DNA of 64,000 bases from Ceratorhiza oryzae-sativae (Eukaryota; Basidiomycota; Agaricomycetes; Cantharellales; Ceratobasidiaceae), in assembly GCA_030998015.1 (NCBI GenBank), contig JARWMV010000240.1:558001-622000 (forward strand). Reading direction: 5' to 3'. Within the stretch, counting starts at the first letter, position 1, and each line of letters begins with the position of its first letter. The position numbers and the translations under genes were made by a program. Shown in pieces: positions 45,427 to 56,152 of the stretch. The notes beneath the pieces were generated by a model. The model did not search any database. It had not been told where the DNA came from and saw only the letters and a list, made by a program, of their open reading frames with translations.

Positions 45427-47371
45427 TCACACACTCAGCTCAACTTTCTGAGCACTCTTGATTGCGTCCTGCCACCTTTCTAGCGCAGGGGTAACCCACT
45501 CCGCCAAGAAGTCGTCAACCTGCTCCGGCGCGCGCCCAACAAAAGTCGACGGATCCAGAAGCGATTCTAGTTGAGGCACAATCGGGGCAAAGAACGGTTC
45601 AGCACGGATACGGTTGATCAGATCGTTCTCCCCGCCCTCCTCTTTGACAACACGAGCAGCCTGATGCGATAACTGTATGCGCCAGTTGATATCAACGATG
45701 GATCATCCGATGCAGAATTTGAGGGACTCACGACCCGAATCTGCTCGTGTGCGACCTGGCGGTCCCCGCCAGCCTTGACAATCGCCATGATAATGTTCTC
45801 AGTCGCCATGAACGGTAGCTCTTGTGAAATACGTCGAGCAATAACTTTAGGATATACCACGAGTCCCTCGAGTACGTTTTGAAGGGTACTCAGTACGATA
45901 TCGGCCGTCAAGAATGCTTCCGGAATCGAAACTCGGCGGTTTGCACTGTACAAAATTCTAAGTAGGCAACCACCTCATCATTATATTTACGCACCTGTCA
46001 TCCAGAGTTCTCTCGAACCACTGCCCCGCGCTGGTCATCAATGCGTTATTCGGCAAGACCATCAGATGCCTCGCAAGAGAGCATATCCTTTCGCAGCGCA
46101 TCGGATTCCGCTTATAAGCCATCGCACTTGACCCAATCTGATCCTTTTCAAATGGTTCCTCGATTTCCTTGAGATTCGCAAGTAATCTGAGGTCGGTCGC
46201 GATTTTCGTCGCCGTCGCACCGAATGAAGCGAGAGGCTGAAGGATATCTATGTCAATTTTGCGCGAGTAGGTTTGGGAAGTAACTGGGTAGGCGTATGGG
46301 AAGTTGAGGAGTTCTGTTACGCGCTTGTCGAGAGCGACGACCTGGTTGCGGGAATTCAATTATTGAAATCCATTTTTGCTTTGTCTAACCCTTACCTTTT
46401 GGTGATCCCCATCGAAGAGCGTTAAGAACGACGCCTGTGTGCCCGTAGTACCCTTGACTCCCCTAAAGCCCAAATCATCCCTTGCACGCGTGATATTACG
46501 CAAATCCCAGAGGAGTTCCTGTTCACGGTTGTTTATATTTAAGGATTTCCTCAATGGCCGCCCCACTCACTTGGATCCAAAGAGTCGCGCGTTTCCCGAC
46601 CGTGGTCAGCTGAGCGGGCTGAAAGTGCGTAAATCCAAGAGTCGGAAGGGCACGATATTGTTTGGCAAAATTAGCCAAGCGGTCTATCACGATAGCTAAC
46701 CGGTTCAAGAGAAGGTCGCACCCCTCGCGCAGCAAAATCAAGTCGGCGTTGCTTCAAATAATGTCTTATCAGCTTTTCTTGAAATGCTGGGCAGTTGAAC
46801 GCACGCACTCGGTCACATAGCATGAGGTGGCCCCTAAGCTGTGTTATTTTTATATATATTTAAAGTATAAATGGCGCAAGGGAAGTGGAAAAGACTGACT
46901 GTATAATTGGGGCTGCGGCAGGGGCAACGGTTCCAAAGGTGTGTACATGCGCCATCACATCATGGCGCCGTTTTTTCTCTTCCGCTGCGGCGGTAGCAAA
47001 CTGAGCGTCGTCCAAGTACTGCGACACATGGGAAGGATGGAACTATTCAGCGGCAAATTGATAAGGAGTGACTATTTATTTTCACCAGATTGTCTTTCAT
47101 CTGAGTTATCGCATCATCAGGGATAGGAAGCCCAAGCTCCTTTTCGGCGATGGCAAGGTTTAACCACAGCTTGCGCCAAGTGTGAAAGCGCATCTTGATG
47201 GAGCATAATGTTAGCTAAACGTTGGTCCTAGAAGCCAGCGTTGTACTAACCGAGCTTGAAAACAAGTGCGACATTTCCTTGCTCGCATAGCGACTGGCAC
47301 AACATCAGGTGAATCCAGAAGTTCTTGAGTCTGTCCTCTCACCTAGACAACGGGGTCTGATAGCTATCCAT
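45427..47371 (-). CDS. ADE13: Adenylosuccinate lyase
   Basis: Cleaves SAICAR and adenylosuccinate in purine synthesis; a cytosolic homotetramer of the fumarase/aspartase superfamily. It starts [19 protein letters not shown], then [20 protein letters not shown] and [20 protein letters not shown] (catalytic-loop His in AHVHTFG). [31 protein letters not shown] and [20 protein letters not shown] follow. The signature loop is [20 protein letters not shown]. The C-terminus is [13 protein letters not shown]...SAQKVELSV with TGA at 45427. About nine exons, all GT-AG with frames intact. The gene symbol follows the yeast name for this highly conserved single-copy enzyme. Confidence 0.93.
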
Positions 47372-48780
47372 TCTTATATCGTGGCGAGCTAGGCAGGCAG
47401 CTGTAGCTAAGGAAGATCAACTAAGATCCAATCTACGGCCGAAAATATTTGGACAGGTCAGGTGCCAAATTCCCGCGTATCTGCAAGATGACAAAGCGAG
47501 AAAAGCGAAGATCTGTTATGTGTACCAGTTGTTGATGTCAGCCAATCCAAGAAGGTAGGATACATAACAAGGAGGGATAGTCAAGATCGGGAGTGAACGA
47601 CCAACGCGATGCTGACGAAGCATCGCAACAGAGACGAGAGGGTCTCCAGCTCAGAGATTTCCACAATCGTCAAATTGCTTCATCAGCTCATAGTTCATCT
47701 TGTGGCACTTTCACGTTACCGTCGATTCATGGGCGTGAATGACCTGGAGTTGGTTCTGAGTACGACCATTGATGAAGCGGTAAGCTATGGGAACGACTCT
47801 TTTATATCAGAGTCAACATGATTAACGGTCAACCAAAGGAGCAACCAGAAGAATGATTCGAGGCCATCTGGGGGATGGTGGGAATCAGGCTGGTCGACAG
47901 GGATGCCTGCCAACTGATTCGGGTGATCGTAAAAGTACTCTAATTTTTAAGTGTTCTTCAGCGACTAGCACTCAAATAGACAGCCCTCACAATCCGTAGG
48001 TTGGTTCTTTTGCGCGCTGTATTCTCCTCGCGGGCGGCGCAAGAGGTAACCGAGGCCTCTTTCAAATGCGGTGAGCCAGGCTGACTTTTCCGGTCTGTAT
48101 CGGGGTGCTGGTTGAACTTGAAACACCCTGAGCACTAGGTTTTTAGCCTTCTGTCATGGGCCCTTTGGGCTGAGCCATGTATGACAATGATGGGTTTCGT
48201 AGGGTTATGTCGTTCTTGTCACCAATCACGTATATCAGGTAGTCACATTACCAGTAGACGCCATTACGGCCTACCGTGGCGTTGGCTATAGGAATGATCG
48301 AGACACATTAGACGCTTTCCTCAACTTGGCCATTGGTACCAGAACGGTAGCCGTCTGATAAGTTAATATATGTGATATATCAAAGTACCATAATACCAAT
48401 GAGTCAGGCTTTACTAACCAAGCGATGTAGGGCCTTCAATTTAGCAGGAAACTTCATCGATTGATAAAACTTTAGAAAATGCATCGACACCATATTGCGA
48501 GCAACACGAACCCCAGCTTAGAAAGCAGGTTTACTTCCATTGCGAGTTTTCCGCCCTGTCGCCAACGCTGTACTTTTAATTAAGAAAAAATAAATCAGAA
48601 GATTCACATTCACTGAAAGGCCCCTGCTGGCGAGCTCCCAACACACTGAATTCACAACCCTCAAACACGAGTAGATTAACTTGACATATGATTATGCATT
48701 TACAGGCGGAAATCCAACAGACAACCCACCCGACGTATCTAGATTAGGAAAAGATCAAATCCTGTTGATTCACTCAGATT
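47372..48780. other. Gene-poor stretch
   Basis: No supported gene. A 70-codon frame (47609-47821) shows no domain. The right part may include decayed 5' sequence of the transposase relic, but I cannot align it. Confidence 0.4.
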
Positions 48781-49212
48781 GAGCAAAAGGCGATTCTTCA
48801 AACACTCGCAGAGGAGATTGGCACGGAAATTATTTTCCTACCAAAACTGCACTATGAACTGAATCCCATCGAGCGAGTCTAGGGCCAAGCTAAGGGCACA
48901 TACCGAAAAAAGCCACTCTCAAGTCGAACGTCTATCGTTGAGAAAAATGTGCTGGACGCGCTTAGCCATGTTCCAGTCCAGTACATCCGAAAGTAAGTTA
49001 CACCATAACCACATTGACAATATATATTCATGCTGAAATATTACACTTTCGTTTCAGGTTTGTTGCTCGATCACATCGGTTTGTTGCTCGATCACATCGG
49101 TTTGTTGGCGCACTATGCGCGAGGAATGAAGGGACCAAATGTTGCAGCCGCTGAGTGGGCGCGACGTAAACTACGGTTGCATAGGCGTACACAAGAGCAT
49201 ATATATGTGTAA
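48781..49212 (+). pseudogene. DDE-type transposase relic (C-terminal part)
   Basis: One frame reads EIIFLPKLHYELNPIERV, then TAG where Trp is expected, then GQAKGTYRKKPLSSR and LDALSHVPVQYIRK. This resembles the 'F-L-P-K-x-H-x-E-L-N-x-I-E-x-x-W-x-x-A-K' region around the last catalytic acid of fungal DDE transposases. After an intron-like gap it continues YARGMKGPNVAAAEWARRKL to 49212. The stop codon and missing N-terminal half mark it as dead. A perfect 21-bp tandem duplication (49058-49078 and 49079-49099) lies inside. Confidence 0.55.
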
Positions 49213-50131
49213 TTAACCAGAAATGTAATCAATAAGTACGTAGTTTGTTCGGGATAGACGGGTTCTTGGACCCCGCACACGAAATATATTTGAGCGAAAT
49301 CAATGAGTCACATGGCGGCGATTGAAACACTTTCGACTGCTTTCATTCTATGGGTGCGAAAACTCTCAAGCTCTTGTTAGATCTTTTTGATTATGCCTAA
49401 GTTGTCCCTTGACTTTTCTGTTTGTTTTTAGGTGCTCTGGCGGGGGTAAAATAGCACGCACTCTCCTAGTAAGGTGCGACTCAGGCCACGTGCAATTTGT
49501 TAAGTCAAATCTGCATTTCGTCTACTTAAATTTTTAGCGACATCTAGATGCTGATCCTAAGCAAGCGACATGCTAGATCGTACAAGCGTTATTTATGTAA
49601 GTGCAAGTCCCCTCGGACACTAACTTCCCCTCCCTCCCGCCTCAGCGTAGCTTGGCGGATCGATCACTACGGGTCCAATAGCCCAAGTAGGACATACAGT
49701 TTTACAGCTGTTATGAGAATGACAGAATATCATGCGTGTTTCCGCACACGGGAAAGTCCAGCGCATGGCCACGGTTTAAGCATGTCGCCACAAGTGAGCT
49801 TTTACATCGTCCCTCCCTACTTTCTAACCGCTGACTTTCTCAATCGCCAGGCCTTGATATTGGTTCCCTGGAAGAATACAGGCTTAGATAGCTACATCGC
49901 AGGCGGTTCCTCCTCTACATGATCAATCTTGATAATAGGTAGCGCCCAGAAGCGCTTGGGGCGCTCCCAAGGAGTCGTGACCTCCAGCGGATTCGGCAGT
50001 GTAAGTCGCCGCACGTGGTCGCGTAGGAGCTGCTTTGACTATATCACCTCGTCCGAGAATACTTTGCCGTTTTTAATCGAATGAATGCGTTCGCCCAAAC
50101 TTGAGCGGTTGCCTGCACCCACGTTTTCCTT
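49213..50131. other. Gene-poor stretch
   Basis: A 124-codon plus-strand frame (49548-49922) has no recognised domain. Minus-strand remnants downstream of the kinase fragment (such as SLGERIHSIKNGKVFSDEVI near 50040-50100) may belong to it. Confidence 0.35.
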
Positions 50132-50622
50132 TCACTCGTTGACTTTCCACCTCCGGACCTCAAATTCCTCCCCGTCGCATGACGTCAACACATTCCTGTT
50201 GTTGATATCCTGATGCAGCATTCGCCTGTTGAACTGGCCCCAGTAGCCTCCACATACTTTAGTGTCAGCAAGTTGAGCAAGCGGCCGGTTCGACTGACTC
50301 AAGATGGCCTCAAGAAATGCCTCTAGGAGTTTACATGGACTGTCCACTGCCAATATCGATTTGTTAATGGTGGGGATGTGTACTTGGATGCACACGGTCT
50401 GGCATGGTTGTTTCTTCCCCGTTCAGAAGAGCAGGCACGAGGGGCTCCACATAAGATTTTAGCCAATGAGTGTCGTCGCCCAGGGTCATCAAAGCAGTGC
50501 TGTGTCCAAAATCTTCCCCTAACGTCTTTTTCAGAGCGATAGGTCCGTTTGGGTGTCCGTCGATTGCGAGAACTTGATTCCGGTCCAGTTGAAACAACCG
50601 ACGTCGGCACCCGCTCACACAC
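50132..50622 (-). pseudogene. Fragment of a FunK1-like protein kinase
   Basis: Frames in this stretch read PIALKKTLGEDFGHS, VCIQVHIPTINKSIL, SPCKLLEAFLEAIL and, after a plausible intron, FNRRMLHQDINNRNVL. The last resembles a catalytic loop (H-x-D-x-x-x-x-N) with Gln before the Asp. The DFG segment and C-lobe cannot be followed past TGA at 50132, and the pieces lie in different frames. I infer a decayed kinase. FunK1 membership is a moderate inference. Confidence 0.4.
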
Positions 50623-50721
50623 CTTATGTAAACTTGAGTTTAATATATTGTATAATACAAAGTGAGCTAACTTACAAATACATATAAATACTTGTCAAAT
50701 CTAAATAGCAATACAAGTACA

Positions 50722-51734
50722 TCAACTCCGGTGGCCCGTTCGGGTCATCGTCCTTCCTCTCGAATCCGGTGTCCGAATCATGTCATTCTGTTTCACACTA
50801 TCATCTCTGTGGTTCAGCCTGTTGTGCTTAGCCATACGGCTCGGCTCTGGGTGACCTTCGTCTTCTGGTGTGACTGGTCCGGGGGAATCAGGTGACGCAT
50901 TGTGGTCTAGCTGGCTCGTTTTGTGCGCACGCGCTACATCGATATCGAGTGGCGCGAGTGTCGGCCGTGTGCGATTCTTTCGCTTGTTAGGCCGCGAACT
51001 TGGGGGCTCGGCGTGTCTTTGGCGCTCTTCAGCCGCTAGAGTTCGCGCGAGATTGTTGTGGATAGCGAAAATCAGGGGACGTGTAAGCTCAGGGTGCTGT
51101 CGTGAGGCCTGCTTGGCTGCTCGACGCTTGACGAGCTTCAACTTCCAATCTTCCGGTTCCCGTTGGAGCATATGTTGGTAACAAGAATCGCGCTTCAAAA
51201 TGTCTTGAAAATTATTAGCCAGTAACTCGGAAATATGAACGAGGGCACCTACCCTGTACGAAGACCACACAACCTTCAGCCTCGACATACTTCGCAGAAA
51301 GTCGCTTTGGAGAAAGCCGAATTTGCCTACACGGGTTCTTTGGCCTGAGGTCTGCTGTGGCTTGAGGTATGGCTACTGGTAGCGACCCTTGCGCCACTGA
51401 GTGAGATGCATCGGGCTGTTTGATCAAACATGGCAATGATTCTAAACACGGCAGTTCAGTAGGCTGATATGAATCCAAAAACATGACGACCCACGTTGCT
51501 TAACATGGAGTTTGGTCCGGTTAAGAGACGACGTAAACGATCCCGTGAGAGAGATTCAGTCCACAAATCCTGAGTTTGGGCCGTAACAGCAGCAATGGCG
51601 GTGGTGGGTGTAGGAAAGGTTTCAAGAATAGTCGCAAAAACCAGGGAAGGAAGAATCTGCATAGCGACCGAGAGAGGCATTCGCCGGGGTCTGCGAGTAG
51701 CCTTGAGAGCGCTGGGGTGCGAGTGACTGGACAT
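50722..51734 (-). CDS. Hypothetical protein, three exons, no known domain
   Basis: Exon 1 (to about 51496) may start MSSHSHPSALKATRRP at 51734 or MPLSVAMQILPSLVFATIL at 51680. A GT-AG intron joins LTGPNSMLSN to PTELPCLESLPCLIKQPDAS. A second intron near 51250 leads to QDILKRDSCYQHMLQREPED and a basic, polar tail ending GRTMTRTGHRS. The alternative start gives a weak signal-like N-terminus. I do not recognise the family. It neighbours the kinase fragment but shows no link to it. Confidence 0.35.
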
Positions 51735-52942
51735 CGTGAGCTCGAGTCAAGAGTGATGCTGAGAACGCAGTGAACTGTCTGGGTTGTCGCGCCCCATTAT
51801 TATAACGCTATTACTTAGTTGCATGGCCTCGAATGAAGACTCGGAACAACCAGGAGGTGGTGGTGTTTGGCCGAAAGGTCGAGTTGTGGGGATTTGCAAA
51901 TTGCTTTGTGTCTCGGCTCTGTGGCTGTACCATCCACTGCATTCATTTCGGCTGTCCGCCTCATACGTTGGCCCAACCATAGATGAAAAAGAAGCGAGAG
52001 ACACAAACAAAATAAATTGGTACTTGAATACCCCGGATAAAAACAATAAACATAACAAAGATACCAACTGGAGGAAATGAAATAACCATAGGTTTTGCAC
52101 ATCATGAACATGAAATTTGTGTGCGACTATAGCATATTCTCCCAATACGCATCAAGATGGCTAGTCGGATTTACAATTAGATCATGCTATTAATACAAGA
52201 TCCGACCTTCCGTTTTGTTGTGATGGCGCCGTGATACGCACCCCTATCGACTTAGCAAGAAGCTCTAGCGGCTATGATAACCTTTGGTGCGCCTGCCATA
52301 GCGATCGTGAAAGTAGTGGAACGGGCCGGGAAAATAGTGATACTTACTGCGGTCCACTGGAATAGACATGACAACTGCGTTGAAACACTGTACAAAGCGA
52401 TGGTCGACAATATTTATAATCATCTCTTGATGCATAGACAGTTAGAGGAACATATGTCAAGGATGCGCAGCCGAGAGGCTCAATCGAGCAAGAGACCACG
52501 TCTCCGCGTTCACCGATAGGGATACAGATGTAGTTTCATTTTCATGTGAGTAATCCGATCGTTTAGTTTGTGTCCCACTGCCAGCCTACACAACGGTTTG
52601 GCCAATGAAGGTACGGAAAATAATAGCAGGATCCAAGCTGTGGTTTTGCCAGGTCCGGAAAGATAAGGCGGTCAAGATAGTCCAGATGGGCTATGTCGCT
52701 CAACTTAATTCTCGAAGGCCCGCGGGTGCAATTTAGTTCTGGCTCTGGTCCCACGCGTGGTGCCCCAGCCGATTGCAGCAGAAAACAGGTTGTAATACAT
52801 GAAAAGTGGAGGAGGCACGCATTCATGTGGTTCATCTTGCATTTATAGGCCATCTGGCTTCAATAAACCATACATCAAACGAGAAGCCACTGCCATCTGT
52901 GCATCACCAAGAATGACCACGCATTGCCCTTCGATACCACTG
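51735..52942. other. Gene-poor stretch
   Basis: Holds overlapping short frames: 51747-52145 (minus, hydrophobic), 52274-52519 (plus, 81 codons) and 52563-52853 (minus, a few Cys). None has a recognisable domain or splice support. Confidence 0.35.
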
Positions 52943-53543
52943 CTACGGACAGAATGTCACCCTCAATCCAACGTTGGCTACTTGGCAGAAGCGCAGCGAG
53001 CTTCCGTCGTCCTTGCCAGGGACCCATGCGTCACTCGGTGGGCAGGTGGAGCTCTTGCTGAGTACAAGTTATTTCAGCATCTAGTATATCCTAGATTCCA
53101 AGTCACTCACCAAGCGGCTCCCGTGCACGAGCTGCTAGACCATGAGAATCCCATTGGGATGCTGTATCCAGAAACGCGCGAGAGGTTACAATTCTTGAAC
53201 CCAGAGGTCGAGAAGTCGCACTCCAGTCGCGTGCAGCCGGGGCAATCAGGTGCCGCGTCGCCGCTCCTGAGGCCGACCATGATGCCGGACGGCCAATTCT
53301 CTGGCACACTGCTCGACGAAGTCGCTCCATTTGCGAGGAATGGGCCGGTGTAGGTAACGCCGTTTGCGGTGTTTTTAATCAGCGGGCGAATGTTCCTGGT
53401 GTTTGCTCAATATTTGTATTCTCTATCTAGAGTAAGGATACTCACTGGCTGCAGTTGTTGGCGAATGTAACAGCGTGATTAGCCGAAACAGCGGTGGTAG
53501 CTGCAAGCACGGCGGCGAAAAGGGCCAGAGATTTGCTGAACAT
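52943..53543 (-). CDS. Small secreted Cys-rich thaumatin-like ('glycopeptide') protein
   Basis: About 165 residues in three exons. The start at 53543 gives the signal peptide MFSKSLALFAAVLAATTAVS. The mature part reads NHAVTFANNCSQ, NIRPLIKNTANGVTYTGPFL, NWPSGIMVGLRSGDAAPDCP, RLECDFSTSGFKNCNLSRVS and GYSIPMGFSWSSSSCTGAAC. The last exon is KSSTCPPSDAWVPGKDDGSS, then SLRFCQVANVGLRVTFCP with stop at 52943. Ten cysteines could form five disulfides. The N-terminal strand, the 'GYSIPM' turn and the Cys spacing resemble fungal thaumatin-like glycopeptides. Such proteins are common in secretomes; a role in host interaction is possible but not shown. Confidence 0.8.
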
Positions 53544-53622
53544 TGTAGAAAAGTGATAGGTTGCGTAGAGTAGGGTAAGAAGCCGTTTGTAGATGCGGTC
53601 CATAGGATCCCCTCCGTCCCTG

Positions 53623-53629
53623 TTTTATA
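53623..53629 (-). promoter_or_regulatory. TATA box of the secreted Cys-rich gene
   Basis: TATAAAA on the minus strand, about 80 bases upstream of the ATG at 53543. Confidence 0.55.
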
Positions 53630-54542
53630 CTGGTCTACCTATGAATTCGACTCCATATTTGCTCTCACACACGCTCTGGGCGTAGATTCGGCACGGTCAT
53701 GATCGCCCTTCTCGGAGTGCAAGCAGAAGTAAAATCTATAGAGCTTGTCAAGCGAGTCTGGTTTGGGATCAAAGCCGAGCTGGATTCATCAAAAGCAACT
53801 AGCCGGTAATCCCGGAGACGTGAAGCGAGGTCGGCTAAGCAAGCGACCCGATGTAGGGTATTGTATGCTAGACGCCGGTATGTGGAGCGGCAATCTTTCC
53901 AACAGAGGGACGGAACTGGGGCGTACTGGTAGGGATCCTCGCGCCAAGCAGCCACTTGCCGTAACAAACAGCGCGGTTGTTAGCCGGTGACGTGAGTCTA
54001 CGACCATCCAACTACATTTGGCTAAACCAAGCGCTCTACTATGAGTCGTGCAAGATTATCCGATTTGCGCTGCATTTGAGGTATTGATACATGGTTCCCA
54101 ATACTGCATTGCCAACTCTACAATGCTGATATTTTCACCAGCACCGGGAAACACTCTGTTGACCCATGGGCCCCTCTATCGATTCTGCGAAATGGGCCAC
54201 TTTGGATGTTTACTAGGTATTCCTAAGCTATTTGCACAATGGACACTTGTTGGCGAGTGAAAACCAAACTCAACCATTTTGACCAAAAGTTTGAACAAGG
54301 CACATGCCAGCTAATGTTCTATCGGCTATCTAATTACGCATACACTGTAATCCCAACCTTGTCGCGTTTACACCATACTCTATTGAACGACTTTCGTACA
54401 TTTCTCATTGTGACGAATGTGCCATCGTACTAAGAAACATGTGGTCGAAACAGAAACACATTGCGCTATCTGACGAGGACACTTCCATCCCCGCATATGG
54501 AAAACCATCTATAAGACCAGTCCATACAAACCAGCCTTGCTC
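53630..54542. other. Gene-poor stretch
   Basis: About 900 bases between the active gene and its decayed paralog. Only unsupported short frames. Confidence 0.4.
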
Positions 54543-54985
54543 TTACGGACAGAACGTGGCTTTGAGGCCGACATTTGCGGTAGCACAGCAGCGCAGCGAG
54601 CTATTATCGTCGACATTCGGGACCCAAGCATCCGAAAGCGGACAGATGGCACTATTGCTAGGGAAAATGCGCCTTGAGTATACGATATAACTGACATAAC
54701 ATAAATGAGCAGTAGACATATCAAGTGCTCCCTTGGCACCCTCCACCAGTCCACGGGAAAATCATGCCAATATTGAAACTGGCAGCGCGAGACAAATTGA
54801 AATAATGCAAGCTCGGTTTTGGACTAGAAAGTCACATTCTCGGCGTGTGCAGCCAGCGCAGTCAACGTCCCGGTTGGCGTTGGTTTGGCCAAGTATAATA
54901 GCCGACCACTTTCAATTTCAAACCAAGATCAGCAGAGGTGTAGCAAAAGAGAGTCACAACAACTTATGTTCTCAGCGACGCTATT
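54543..54985 (-). pseudogene. Decayed paralog of the secreted Cys-rich thaumatin-like gene
   Basis: The end of one frame reads AICPLSDAWVPNVDDNSSLR, then CCATANVGLKATFCP and a stop. It aligns residue by residue with the last exon of the gene at 52943. Further upstream VDCAGCTRRECDF matches the DCPGCTRLECDF block. Between these blocks the frame changes and carries stops, and no signal peptide exon was found. Direct DNA similarity to 52943-53040 is visible, for example the shared word AGCGCAGCGAGCT. A broken tandem duplicate. Confidence 0.65.
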
Positions 54986-56078
54986 AGATGCTATTTTCCC
55001 AGGGGATAACTATGAGAAGGTCGAGTGGTTGTACCAGATTGAGCTAGCAATAGCAGCTAGCCATTTATCACACGAACAATTATTGTTCACTGCCGTTTAT
55101 GGAGTATTTATCTGCTAGTAGCTACTGTATTACTCTTGATAATCTTGCAAATCTAGTGTATTTTTTCAATATTCTATCCAAGGCGGATCAGCTGTTAACC
55201 GAGGCATGAAGGCTCAAGTCATTTGGCCAGGGTGGGATGATCACGTGAACTGCTTAGTGGGTTGTGCTTCATGCCCTGCATTATTTTGAACCGGGTGAGC
55301 CTCAATCTTTATTGCAAAATGAGCTCGTGTTGGGCTAGGGCACCTTGCCCTTCGCTTTGAATGTTCTGCCAGATAGACCAGGGCAATGGTTCTCCACGAT
55401 CAGCCGAGAAATCTGGGGTGGTGTTGCTCCTGTGAGTCGCCACTTTGTTTATAAACCAACGCGAACTAGGTACAGGAATTGAAGACTCTGCTTCGAGTTC
55501 CGGTTCAACAATTCACAACTCTGGCTGAATAGGTACTACACTGCGCCCCGGAGCGAGAATGAATGACGCAAAGAGAGGCGCCGAGTGTCAACACACTGTG
55601 CTCGGCACGAACTACTGAACTGGAGAAGGTTAAAGAAGCCAAGTTCGAATCCAAACCGATTGGTAAAAACCTGGGTCGCATCCGATTCGTGCATACAAGC
55701 GAAGGAAGCACACATGTGGCGCTTCGCGAACCAGATCCTGTACTGGGCGTGTCCGTCAATTTCACTGATATTATGCGTCGCGGCGGAAGAAATTGCCCGG
55801 AGTTAGGCAGTTCCGAGCGCATATACCAAAAAATTTGGTGCACATTGGACAGACTGGGGCGTATAATCCACAGGTTACGGGATATGGCGAGGAGATACGG
55901 CCGTGGTGGCCGAGCAGAGCGGCAAGAATGACGTCACGGTGGAGCGGGTCGAATATAGTTGTGCCCTGGGCATTTCTTGTGGTCGATGCAGGAATATAGC
56001 CGACAGCCAAGTCTTCTCATCAGGGAAGACATCGTCATGGGCGCGCCGCTGGACACGCCCTGATTGCTGCTTCAAATA
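54986..56078. other. Gene-poor stretch
   Basis: Frames open on opposite strands (55505-55843 minus, 55563-55931 plus) have no recognisable domain, so I do not call a gene. Confidence 0.35.
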
Positions 56079-56098
56079 CCCCGGGGCTCAACCCCGGG
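56079..56098. promoter_or_regulatory. Paired CreA/Mig1-like GC boxes
   Basis: CCCCGGGG (56079-56086) and CCCCGGG (56092-56098) sit 55-75 bases upstream of the sugar transporter start. They contain the SYGGRG core recognised by fungal carbon-catabolite repressors and can also form a hairpin. The regulatory role is inferred. Confidence 0.35.
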
Positions 56099-56152
56099 AG
56101 TGTTCCGTCCCACCTCTCCCCACCCCTTCTCTTCAACTCCGCTCGAACAGCC

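Noticed and set aside
52274..52519. 81-codon plus-strand open frame
   Set aside because: Short, no similarity recognised, no splice or promoter support.
55505..55931. Opposing open frames of about 110-120 codons
   Set aside because: Neither strand shows a family motif; one is probably the shadow of the other and both may be chance.
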